Positions 14,552 through 22,700 of a stretch of DNA of 22,836 nucleotides are shown piece by piece; within the stretch, counting starts at the first letter, position 1, and each line of letters starts with the position of its first letter. The position numbers and the translations under genes were made by a program. The DNA comes from a virus: IMG/VR virus record IMGVR_UViG_3300042324_000153, positions 1 to 22,836 of that record. One strand, written 5' to 3'. Below the pieces are notes generated by a model, which ran no database searches, was not told where the DNA came from, and worked only from the letters and a program-made list of their open reading frames with translations.

Positions 14552-14637
14552 TACTTCAAGCCTAAACTCTTGCAAATATGTGCTAGATGGATTTTGTCCG
14601 AGCTCGGTAAGCCCGTAATAAGAATACGTGGTGTCAT
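14551..14637 (-). CDS. 28-aa remnant of a P-loop nucleotide kinase
   Basis: A 28-codon ORF with ATG at 14637 and a good AGGAAA ribosome site. It reads MTPRILITGLPSSDKIHLAH and then ICKSLGLK before TAA. The first half is the start of a P-loop kinase such as adenylylsulfate kinase or a related small kinase (normally ILITGLPGSGKTTLA). The second glycine of the Walker A is Asp and the Thr/Ser is Ile, so it could not bind nucleotide normally, and nearly the whole domain is missing. Its stop overlaps the GT2 start (TAATG). It may now serve only as a leader that couples translation to the GT2 gene. A decayed gene is the simplest view; identity to a specific kinase is uncertain. Confidence 0.6.
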   Translation of the reverse strand: MTPRILITGLPSSDKIHLAHICKSLGLK

Positions 14638-14653
14638 ACTATTTCCTGTAAAA

Positions 14654-14661
14654 TATTTATA
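14654..14661 (-). promoter_or_regulatory. T4-type late promoter core TATAAATA
   Basis: An exact TATAAATA on the minus strand, 17 bases before the ATG of the 28-aa remnant. It lies in a gap of about 50 bases and points into the GT2-glf-heptose run. In T4 this octamer, read by the gp55 sigma factor, is sufficient for late transcription. Confidence 0.7.
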
Positions 14662-14685
14662 ATAGAGACAGTATAACCATTTATT

Positions 14686-15105
14686 TTACATCAAAGCGTC
14701 TACTTCTTCATGTGTCGTAGCGGCTTCAATTTGAGCTATTTTTGCTAATAATGTTTCTTTGGCAGCACTAACCAAACTAGTATCAAATTCTTCTGCAGGA
14801 TTAGCACTCAGTTGTAGTTGTATTTGTTGGTAAACAACCTGCTGAAATAATCCATTAGCTTGTCCGATTAACGAACCTTTGCGTTCATCTATTTCTAAAT
14901 CACGTTTACCCCAAATAATTTCAACTGGACTTTTACTAAGATCAAATGTGTGTGTGGTCATTATTTCACGATTTTGTATTAGATCAGGGATTATTTCAAC
15001 TGCTTCATTCCAACCATCTTGACCTGCAGGTGGTGCGGAGTCCCAGCAGTCTGTTACTGAATTATCTATTACCCTTACCCAATATCCTGTTTTAATTGTA
15101 CTCAT
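14686..15105 (-). CDS. Conserved phage protein (139 aa), possibly tail-fibre associated
   Basis: A 139-aa protein with two parts. The first (STIKTGYWVRVIDNSVTDCW, then PPAGQDGWNEAVEIIPDL) is beta-rich with many aromatics. The second (WGKRDLEIDERKGSLIGQAN, then long helices rich in Gln, Ala and Glu ending HEEVDALM) looks like a coiled or helical bundle. This beta-head/helical-tail layout is seen in tail-fibre assembly chaperones and small fibre proteins, but I recognise no named family. It has its own late promoter (15126) and a good AAGGAAC ribosome site, and stands alone between two glycosyltransferase operons. Late expression and layout favour a virion-related or assembly role rather than sugar metabolism. 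Confidence 0.65.
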   Translation of the reverse strand: MSTIKTGYWVRVIDNSVTDCWDSAPPAGQDGWNEAVEIIPDLIQNREIMTTHTFDLSKSPVEIIWGKRDLEIDERKGSLIGQANGLFQQVVYQQIQLQLSANPAEEFDTSLVSAAKETLLAKIAQIEAATTHEEVDALM

Positions 15106-15125
15106 TTTAAATGTTCCTTATATTA

Positions 15126-15133
15126 TATTTATA
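15126..15133 (-). promoter_or_regulatory. T4-type late promoter core TATAAATA
   Basis: Exact TATAAATA on the minus strand in the 62-base gap between the GT2 gene and the 139-aa gene, about 20 bases before that gene's ATG. The rest of the gap is AT-rich and shows no clear terminator hairpin. Confidence 0.7.
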
Positions 15134-15167
15134 TTAACTTTTCTTGTTTTTTTGTATAACTAAAATA

Positions 15168-15992
15168 TCAGTTAGGTGGATTTTTTCCTAAAGTTTCTAA
15201 TAATTTTGATTTCAATAATATGTCTAATGGTACATTCTGATAGATGTAAGTTAATATGCCGCGTACCTGTGTATATCTTTCATCTTTGTGAGTGTGATTG
15301 ATAAACACTATCCCGCAAGTAACATAGTTTTCTAAATCTTCTATTTTATAATAATGCGCCAACAAGTACCATAAAGTCCAACAGTTAGTTGGATTGCTTT
15401 CAAACTCATCTTTTAACATTTTTATATACAATTCAGGGCGAGATTGTTTTTTAAAATCTTGGTCATGTATTAGATAGATATTTTCATTATATATTTCAAC
15501 TTCATATCTATCTTTGTGCTTAAACCAAAGATGTTCATAGATAGGTTGTGCCCAAGTATAATCGTGTCTACGATGTATTTTGTTTGTACCTAAAAAGTTA
15601 GGAGGACCTACTCTAACATTTTCTGTATATAAATCTAATCTATCACACGATATGTTAGTAACAGTAGGATTAGCTTCCATTGTGTTTTTCATTTCAGCTA
15701 ACACATTGATACTGAAATATTCATCTAGATCCGGACTTAAACACCAATCTACGTCAGTAGGAATCATATCTAAGTTGTAGTTACGTGCTACATTAAATAT
15801 CCATGGGGTGAATATCTTTTGCTCAATAATCAGATTAGGATCGACCTTTGCAGCCTCTTGAAACATTTCCCAAGTCCCGTCAGTTGAACCGGTATCAAGT
15901 ATCACTCTATATGTAAATTTTTTGGTATAGTATAACCACTTCTCTACGTATTGAAGTTCATTTTTACAGATTGTATATGCTGCCGTTTTCAT
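15168..15992 (-). CDS. GT2 glycosyltransferase (WaaE-like)
   Basis: A 274-aa family 2 glycosyltransferase. It begins MKTAAYTICKNELQYVEKWL, followed by VILDTGSTDGTWEMF, the classical donor-site motif of LPS-type GT2 enzymes such as WaaE. WIFNVARNYNLD and then DVDWCLSPDLDEYFS carry the DxD-like metal site (about residue 92). The C-terminal part (ELYIKMLKDEFESNP, CWTLWYLLAHYYKIEDLENY) is helical and reads like one or two TPR-type repeats. It is the last gene of the five-gene operon and starts with an ATGA overlap with the methyltransferase before it. The acceptor is unknown; a heptose or hexose of a phage-directed glycan is likely from context. Confidence 0.85.
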   Translation of the reverse strand: MKTAAYTICKNELQYVEKWLYYTKKFTYRVILDTGSTDGTWEMFQEAAKVDPNLIIEQKIFTPWIFNVARNYNLDMIPTDVDWCLSPDLDEYFSINVLAEMKNTMEANPTVTNISCDRLDLYTENVRVGPPNFLGTNKIHRRHDYTWAQPIYEHLWFKHKDRYEVEIYNENIYLIHDQDFKKQSRPELYIKMLKDEFESNPTNCWTLWYLLAHYYKIEDLENYVTCGIVFINHTHKDERYTQVRGILTYIYQNVPLDILLKSKLLETLGKNPPN

Positions 15993-16594
15993 TCTTGTGT
16001 CTTAATAAATGATGTCTGTGATCCGTCTGGAATATTCAATATGTTTAACTTATGCCAATTGCATTGTATAAACATCTCCACTGCCATTCGCACACTCATC
16101 TGTGCTGATTGTGTGCCATTTTTGTCGGTATAACGCCAAGTAGTGGTATCGTCACATAAAATAACTCCACCTACACGTAGTATTTTCCAAGCTAATACCA
16201 AGTCTGTTAATACTTCGCTTGCTTTGTGATCTCCGTCAATATATATAAACTCTGCGTTGACGTTGTTATTAATCAAATCAATTAGTCCATCTGTACTATG
16301 TTTTTGTATATAAGTTACATTGTTATTTTTATTGAACCCAAGATTATCTAAGAAGTTTTGTTTTACAATATTAAAATCCTCGCTCATATCATTACTACCA
16401 ATATGCGGGTCTATTGCATATATTTTCAGGTTAGGATTATACGGTGTAAGTTGGTCACTCATCCAAAATGTTGTAGAGCCTTCAAACACACCAATTTCTA
16501 CAATTGTATTTGGTACTCCGTATGTGTTTACTAAGTGACCAACATTAGTCATTGCACCCTTACCACAATTAAAATCCATGCTAAATTTGTACAT
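15989..16594 (-). CDS. SAM-dependent methyltransferase (Methyltransf_24-like)
   Basis: A 201-aa class I methyltransferase of the type found in polysaccharide and antibiotic clusters. The SAM site is TIVEIGVFEGSTTFWMSD (about 30-47), then KIYAIDPHIGSND. AEFIYIDGDHKASEVLTDL (about 115-133) and VGGVILCDDTTTWRY form the metal/active region typical of Methyltransf_24 and CmcI-like enzymes. It is slightly short. The start overlaps the preceding gene's stop (TAATG), and its end overlaps the GT2 gene (ATGA). It probably O-methylates a sugar of the same glycan. Protein or small-molecule substrates cannot be excluded. Confidence 0.85.
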   Translation of the reverse strand: MYKFSMDFNCGKGAMTNVGHLVNTYGVPNTIVEIGVFEGSTTFWMSDQLTPYNPNLKIYAIDPHIGSNDMSEDFNIVKQNFLDNLGFNKNNNVTYIQKHSTDGLIDLINNNVNAEFIYIDGDHKASEVLTDLVLAWKILRVGGVILCDDTTTWRYTDKNGTQSAQMSVRMAVEMFIQCNWHKLNILNIPDGSQTSFIKTQE

Positions 16595-17199
16595 TATTGC
16601 TTTCTATATATAACTATATTCTTCTCAGGATTGATATAGGGTGTTTCTTTTACTTTAGTTAAGAGTTTCTCTATTGCAGTAAACACATTGAAGTAGTCAT
16701 TATCCCAGATAACAAAGCCCTTAGAGTCTACATCACTGGGTATGAATCTGTTATCTTCATTTATTAAAACTAAGTAACCGTTTGGTTTTAGCGTATTGAC
16801 TATCTTTTCTATCTCTTGTTGTGGGTTCTCTACGTGTTGTAATACAAATACCGCTAAACATACATCTACTGAATTTTCATCGGGTAGTTGTGATATTATT
16901 TTAAACTTCCTTGGGTTAGAAACATATAGGGTAGCAAAAGTTTTCATACTTTCACTGATATCAAAACCCAATACAGAGCAATCAAACTTAGTAATTAGTT
17001 CTTTACTAACACGACCCATACCACAACCAAAGTCTAATACAGTTGATTGATTAGTAATAATGTTTTCATTATATATTGTATCAACTAAGAAATGTGTTTC
17101 TTTGTGGAACTTTTCTGGTTTATCAGATTCAAAGCTGAGAACCACATTCATTGCCTGAGTGATTGTGGTTACATCAAATGCTTCTTTAACATATCTCAT
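16594..17199 (-). CDS. SAM-dependent methyltransferase (Methyltransf_11/25-like)
   Basis: A 201-aa class I methyltransferase. After a helical N-terminus (EAFDVTTITQAMNVVLSFES) come STVLDFGCGMGRVSKELI (motif I, about 52-69), VLGFDISESMKTFA (acidic loop), SVDVCLAVFVLQHVENPQQE (motif IV/post) and LKPNGYLVLINEDNRF. The form is common in small-molecule and sugar methylation. It starts within the stop of the GT25 gene (ATGA) and shares a base with the next methyltransferase, so two methyltransferases of different families are made side by side. They probably act on different hydroxyls of the glycan. The substrate is not readable from sequence. Confidence 0.85.
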   Translation of the reverse strand: MRYVKEAFDVTTITQAMNVVLSFESDKPEKFHKETHFLVDTIYNENIITNQSTVLDFGCGMGRVSKELITKFDCSVLGFDISESMKTFATLYVSNPRKFKIISQLPDENSVDVCLAVFVLQHVENPQQEIEKIVNTLKPNGYLVLINEDNRFIPSDVDSKGFVIWDNDYFNVFTAIEKLLTKVKETPYINPEKNIVIYRKQ

Positions 17200-17915
17200 G
17201 TTTTAAGTTTATCGTTACGTTCCGTAGTTCTACCGGTTAATGGTCTAGCTAGAATTGTAGTGTCAGTAGTTACGTTTATGTTTTTATCATAAGCGAACAT
17301 ACCTTGATGTGTAATATTAAACAAGTCTGCTCTCATCATAATATCTAACGGAGCACATATACCCATTTTTAATACGTGCGAGATTAAGTTCTTTGCCATT
17401 AATGGGTCTAATGCATATGCGTGGGCACGACAGATAAACAGATAATTAGGTCCTTCACTAGCGTGAGGTGGTATAGTTGGATGTATTTTCCATCCTTGCT
17501 CTGCCCACTCAGCACCGCCTAGGTAACATATTGAGTTAACTGAATCATATGAAGTAAACTTCTTAGTCATAATGCTATCGTGTTCTAAGATAACAATAGG
17601 CTTATCAATCTTGGCGCAATGAACCCACAGGCTGATGTGACTTAATGCACAAGCAACTTCACCTCTAGTTAAGTAATGGTCTGTAATCTTTAGCATTTTG
17701 ATTACTGAATCACCTACGCTGTGGTCAGGTACTGTAATTTCAGAGCCAATGCCGTTGAAGGCATCCCATACTTTATATTGCATACCTACATTCATACAAC
17801 TGAGTTGGCATCGTTTAGAATACCGTTCAGATGATTCATTACCTTTTACAGTAATGATGTAAGCGTGTTCTACTTCAAAATCACGTTTATAGAATAAATT
17901 AAGATTTGTGTCCAT
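17196..17915 (-). CDS. GT25-like glycosyltransferase
   Basis: A 239-aa glycosyltransferase resembling family 25 (LPS beta-galactosyl/glucosyltransferases such as LgtB). Residues 17-35 read HAYIITVKGNESSERYSK, the family's opening strand, then VWDAFNGIGSE. The core TRGEVACALSHISLWVHC (83-100) followed by DKPIVILEHDSIM has the acidic site at Glu111-His-Asp113, where family members carry LEDD. C-terminal parts (RAHAYALDPLMAKNLI and LDIMMRADLF) match the usual order. It overlaps the fusion gene by 17 bases and the following methyltransferase by ATGA. The single His in the acidic motif is unusual but not clearly inactivating. Donor and acceptor are unknown. Confidence 0.82.
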   Translation of the reverse strand: MDTNLNLFYKRDFEVEHAYIITVKGNESSERYSKRCQLSCMNVGMQYKVWDAFNGIGSEITVPDHSVGDSVIKMLKITDHYLTRGEVACALSHISLWVHCAKIDKPIVILEHDSIMTKKFTSYDSVNSICYLGGAEWAEQGWKIHPTIPPHASEGPNYLFICRAHAYALDPLMAKNLISHVLKMGICAPLDIMMRADLFNITHQGMFAYDKNINVTTDTTILARPLTGRTTERNDKLKT

Positions 17916-19620
17916 CTAATGCCCGTTTAAATTCACTGTAGTCAATACGACCAGGTTTGTGTACTTGAATTAACATTCTAGTTGATAATGCTACATTATT
18001 CAAGTGATTTAGGGCATGAGTAAGTTCTTCTTGCGTTATTTTGCCATTAGATAGACGTTGTTGATATGGATCAGTATACTCAAACTGAGTATCACATACT
18101 TCGATATCAATATCTTCTTCAAATGCTAGTAATGAATCACTTTCACCTTTATTTGCTTTTTCAAACATATGACGTTTGTTAAACAAGTTAAACATAGCAA
18201 CAGTAATCAATCGTTTATGTGTTGGGTCATCTAATGCAGTATCACAGCGCCAATGTGGAGTTTGTATTTCCCAAACAGCACCATTCTCACTTACACGATA
18301 TAGTTCTTTAATAACATCAATGAAGTCTCTACCAGTTTCTCCTAGATGTTCTAATATATCTTTAGCTACAACGTGTGAGTATTCGTTGTCTTTCCATGGC
18401 CAAGGTAGAACACTTAAATCAACCTGTTCATCGGCATCAATGAATGGTGATTTATCAACGTTAACAAATCCATCAAATTTCTTAAAGCCACAACCCAAGT
18501 TAAGTTTCTTAGTGACACGATCCTCATTTGGTTGATCGATATGTTTTAAGTTGAAACGTGCTTCTAGTGCAGTGTAAAGACTTTGGAATGTTGGGTCCCA
18601 TTTCTTTGGATCTGTTTGTCTAAAGATTTGTACACATTTGTAGTATGGGCTTGTGTTAGCATCAGGTGAGCCTGGTGTCCACGTATGATACGGGAGTATA
18701 GGAACGATGACCCATGTTTCTTTACCCATTGCGGCTGCTAAGTGTGCTACACTTGTACAAGATGAGATAACGATATCCATATTAGCAATAGCTGCCATTG
18801 TATCTTCCCAGCTTAACAAGAAGTGTTGCAAGTCAGTTACATTTTCAGGTAGTTGAATAATGTTATGATCCTTTTGCAAACTATATACCTGTAGTTCATC
18901 ATATTTTGCTAAGTTAGTGATAAAGTTCTCTGGAAACTTTCTAAATTGTTGATGTTCAAATTTAGGATTGCCTGCCCAACGAATACCAACTTTAATTTTT
19001 TCGCTGTTGACGAATGTTTTCCAAATTTCAATACTATCAGCTTTAGCAGTTAGATAAGGATCGTTTGGAAAGTTTGAGAATTCGTGACCAGCTACCCATC
19101 CGGCACTAAATCCAGGAACCCAATAATCATGAGGTACAGTATGTGATTGATTTCGTAGTATAACTTTATCTACACCTTCAATACGTTCAAATACTGATAC
19201 TAGTTCAGGTGCACAAGCGATGTATACTGATTTTGCACCTTGTTTTTTAAAGCTAGTAGCAAAACGTGCGTGAATGATTTCATCTCCGTACCCACCTTCT
19301 AGTGATACAATAATAGATTTATCGTTGATAGAATGTTTTTCTGGGTTAAAAATAGGTGCATCTGTTTTAAGAGGAGGGCTACCGTATACATTTAAGAAGC
19401 GACCATTCTCTAATAGTTGACAGCCTTTTCTATAGTCACCGTCTTGAATCATAAACCAACCACGGTTAAAGCAATGACGCATCCAAATATCTTCTGTATT
19501 TTGTCCTTTAGCGTCTACTATTTTTTCAGGGCCTATGTTTTCTAATTTATCTGATAATATTCTGGCTTCTAGATGTTTACCTTCTAATTGAAGCTTGAGC
19601 ATCATATCTATTTCGTGCAT
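17899..19620 (-). CDS. GT9-like glycosyltransferase fused to a SAM methyltransferase
   Basis: A 573-aa two-enzyme fusion. Residues 1-95 are helical, TPR-like (EDIWMRHCFNRGWFMIQDGD). Residues about 100-355 form a GT-B glycosyltransferase like family 9 and related TPR-linked enzymes: SLEGGYGDEIIHARF (donor loop), VGIRWAGNPKFEHQQFRKFP, and DIVISSCTSVAHLAAAMGK (about 282-300), then WVIVPILPYHTWTPGS and an RQTDP end. Residues about 370-573 are a class I methyltransferase (KLNLGCGFKKFDGFVNVDKS, then HVVAKDILEHLGE). Family 9 includes heptosyltransferases using ADP-heptose, which fits the downstream heptose genes. The start has GGAGAA and follows a late promoter. It is the first gene after the RCC1 repeat gene and overlaps the GT25 gene by 17 bases. 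Alternative donors remain open. Confidence 0.85.
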   Translation of the reverse strand: MHEIDMMLKLQLEGKHLEARILSDKLENIGPEKIVDAKGQNTEDIWMRHCFNRGWFMIQDGDYRKGCQLLENGRFLNVYGSPPLKTDAPIFNPEKHSINDKSIIVSLEGGYGDEIIHARFATSFKKQGAKSVYIACAPELVSVFERIEGVDKVILRNQSHTVPHDYWVPGFSAGWVAGHEFSNFPNDPYLTAKADSIEIWKTFVNSEKIKVGIRWAGNPKFEHQQFRKFPENFITNLAKYDELQVYSLQKDHNIIQLPENVTDLQHFLLSWEDTMAAIANMDIVISSCTSVAHLAAAMGKETWVIVPILPYHTWTPGSPDANTSPYYKCVQIFRQTDPKKWDPTFQSLYTALEARFNLKHIDQPNEDRVTKKLNLGCGFKKFDGFVNVDKSPFIDADEQVDLSVLPWPWKDNEYSHVVAKDILEHLGETGRDFIDVIKELYRVSENGAVWEIQTPHWRCDTALDDPTHKRLITVAMFNLFNKRHMFEKANKGESDSLLAFEEDIDIEVCDTQFEYTDPYQQRLSNGKITQEELTHALNHLNNVALSTRMLIQVHKPGRIDYSEFKRALDGHKS

Positions 19621-19645
19621 ATTTTCTCCGTTATGTGTTGTGTTG

Positions 19646-19689
19646 GTTTTTTGTATATAAAACTGTAAAGTTATTTATATACAAAAAAC
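19646..19689. repeat. Perfect 15-bp inverted repeat around a late promoter
   Basis: On the plus strand, GTTTTTTGTATATAA (19646-19660) and TTATATACAAAAAAC (19675-19689) are exact reverse complements separated by 14 bases. It fills most of the gap between the RCC1 gene stop and the fusion gene start, and overlaps the late promoter. In RNA it could fold as an AT-rich stem, perhaps ending RCC1 transcription or capping the next mRNA; as DNA it could be a protein-binding palindrome. Confidence 0.8.
19672..19679 (-). promoter_or_regulatory. T4-type late promoter core TATAAATA
   Basis: Exact TATAAATA on the minus strand, about 52 bases upstream of the fusion gene ATG and 26 bases beyond the RCC1 stop codon. 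It lies across the loop and right arm of the inverted repeat, so hairpin or cruciform formation would affect it. It would drive the five-gene glycan operon. Confidence 0.7.
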
Positions 19690-19704
19690 GAAATTAATTA
19701 ATTT

Positions 19705-22700
19705 TTACTTAGTAAACCCGAAGTGATTAAAGCCATTTGATACGGTCACTGCAGAGTAACCAACCGACGTAATTGCCGGTATTAATGGGCGATTGTCGTT
19801 GAATCCCCATTCGTATAATACATTGTTAGGATCTATGACAAAAGTACTATTAAAATTCGCAGATACCTGTGTCCAAGATGATGTACCAATTTGTGTAGGC
19901 ACACTATACATATTAGGAGGAGTATATGCTTGATTAGTGCCTAATTGAACTGGGCTGGATTTAGAGATCCTATCATTTAGACCAAGTTGACCACTAGTAT
20001 TAAGACCCCAAACATAAAGTTTGTTATCATTGCGAGTAGCCATCGATGAATTTATATTGGATCCACCTTTATTTAAATTAGTATATATAGAAGTACCAAG
20101 TTGTACCGGAGCTGATCTAGATAGAATGTCTAATAATCCTAATTGACCATTAGCATTATTACCCCAAGTAAACAAATAGCCATCACTACGTATAGCAAAT
20201 TGACTTGCACCAGTTGTTGAAGTGATAGTCCAAGAATCGGTTGCTGTGGGCAAGAATATTGGACTTAATGCAGATGTTACTGAATTAATTCCCAATTCAC
20301 CATTGGTATTAGTTCCCCAAGTATATAAACCATATAACTGATCTAATCCAATAGTAAATAGACCACCAGCTGAGACCATAGCCCATGAACTTGTACCAAT
20401 TTGTATTGGGCTTGATTTTGAAATTATTGTACTATCCCCTAATTGACCACTAGTACCTAATCCCCATGTAAATAATAAGTTATCGCTACGTACACCAGCC
20501 ATATAGTTTACACCAGAACTAACAGATGTCCAACTAATAGTGCCTAGTTGTACCGGACTACTTCTTAGTATCACATCGTTTGTTCCTAGTTGTCCGCTAG
20601 CATTATTTCCCCAAACATATAATAGTCCATCACTAGTAATGGCTGCTGTTGCAACACTACCGGCTGAAATAATACTCCAGCTATTTGTACCTATTTGCAC
20701 AGGACTACTTCTGCTTAATATAGCATTGTCACCTATTTGACCATTAGTACCAAGTCCCCACATAAATAGTGCACCATCACTACGTATTGCACCACGTGAT
20801 GTATTTTTAGAAATACTTGTCCAAACAGTACCAACGCCAATTTGTACTGGACTACTACGAGAGACTGTATCATTTTGTGCTAATTCACCGTTTGTATTAA
20901 TACCCCAAGCCCATAGTTTATTAGTAGCATCAAGAGCCATAAAGTTTGCAAGACCTGTTGATGAAGATACGGTGGTCCAACTACTTGTACCAACTTGTAC
21001 TGGACTACTACGATGTACTAAATTATTTGATGCTAGTTGTCCTGATGCGTTATCACCCCAAGTAAACAATCCACCGTCAATACGAATAGCGACGGTTGAT
21101 GTAGTAAATAAACCAACAGCAGTCCAAGAGCTTGTGCCAATTTGTACTGGACTGCTACGAGATATTGTATCATTTAGACCTAGTTGTCCACTAGTACCTA
21201 AACCCCACATAAACAATGCACCGTCACTACGAATGGCAGCACTAGTAGACAGTCCAGTTGATATTGTATTCCAGCTTAAGGCTGCAGGTTTGCTTGTAGT
21301 AGTCAAGTATGTCTGTTGTATCTCTGCACTTGTGAATGAATTTACTTGTACTGGACTAGACCTATTAGCAATGGATCTATCTCCTAATTGTCCACTAGCA
21401 TTACCGCCCCAAACATATAATAAATTATTTGTATTAATTGCAGAAGTTGAGCTTTGTCCAGCACTTACTATATTCCAGCTTGTACCAACTTGAACTGGAC
21501 TACTGCGGGATAATACTGTAGTATCTCCAAGTTGTCCTGTAGTATTAATACCCCAAGTAAACAATCTATTATCAGATGTAATTCCACCCACAAAAGTTAC
21601 GCCTGCACTTATTTGTGCCCAACTACTTGCGCCAATTTGTACCGGAGCAGATCGAGATATGATAGTAGTATCACCTATTTGACCACTAGCGTTAAGACCC
21701 CAAGCAAATAACAAGTTATCAATACGTATACCATATGATGTAGTTCCACCTGAGCTTACTGCATTCCATGACTCATTTATTGATCGGATAAATACTGGAC
21801 TACTTCTGGCTCCAAGAGATTCACTTAATCCAAGCTGTCCATTATTATTTTGTCCCCAAATGAAAAGTTGATTATCAGTATAAGTCAACGCCATAGTTAC
21901 TCCAGGAGACGTGCCTATACTAACCTGTGACCAACTGCTTGTACCAATTTGTACTGGACTACTACGAGGTAATATTGTATTGTCTCCTAGTTGACCATTA
22001 GTATTAATACCCCAAGACCAAAGAGTGTTGTCAAGACGTAAGGCAGTGGTTGTAGCAAATCCAGTTGATATAACAGACCAACTGCTTGTACCAATTTGTA
22101 CTGGACTACTACGAGGTAATATTGTATTGTCTCCTAGTTGACCATTAGCATTAATACCCCAAGACCACAGTGTAGAGTTAGTTCGGATAGCCATAGCATA
22201 CGACAGTCCGGCTGACACACTAGACCAACTGCTTGTACCTATTTGTACTGGACTACTGCGTGGCACGATAGTAGTTGATCCTAATTGTCCACTAGTATTA
22301 TCTCCCCAGGAGAAAAGAGCACCATCCAAACGTATAGCATATACACTTACATCTCCGGCACTAACCTTTGTCCAACTACTTGTACCAACTTGTACAGGAC
22401 TACTACGATGTAGTATAGTGCCATCACCTAATTGTCCGGCGTTATTATTACCCCAAGTAAACAATGCACCATCACTACGTATTGCACCAACACAAGCCAG
22501 AGTACTTACAAGAGTTCCTGTTGCAACACTTCCTGAAACTATAGTCCAGCTACTTGTACCAACTTGTACAGGACTACTGCGATGTACTAAGTCATTTTGA
22601 CCTAATTGTCCTATTGTATTTAATCCCCATGACCACAACGTATTATCATTACGGATTGCATACATTGCATTATTGCCTATTGATATCTGAGACCAGCTAG

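Noticed and set aside
15106-15167. Terminator after the GT2 gene
   Set aside because: The gap is AT-rich but no stem of useful length precedes a U tract on the minus strand.
20972-21493. Open plus-strand frame of 173 codons inside the RCC1 gene
   Set aside because: It is the antisense shadow of the repeat array, low in complexity and without a ribosome site.
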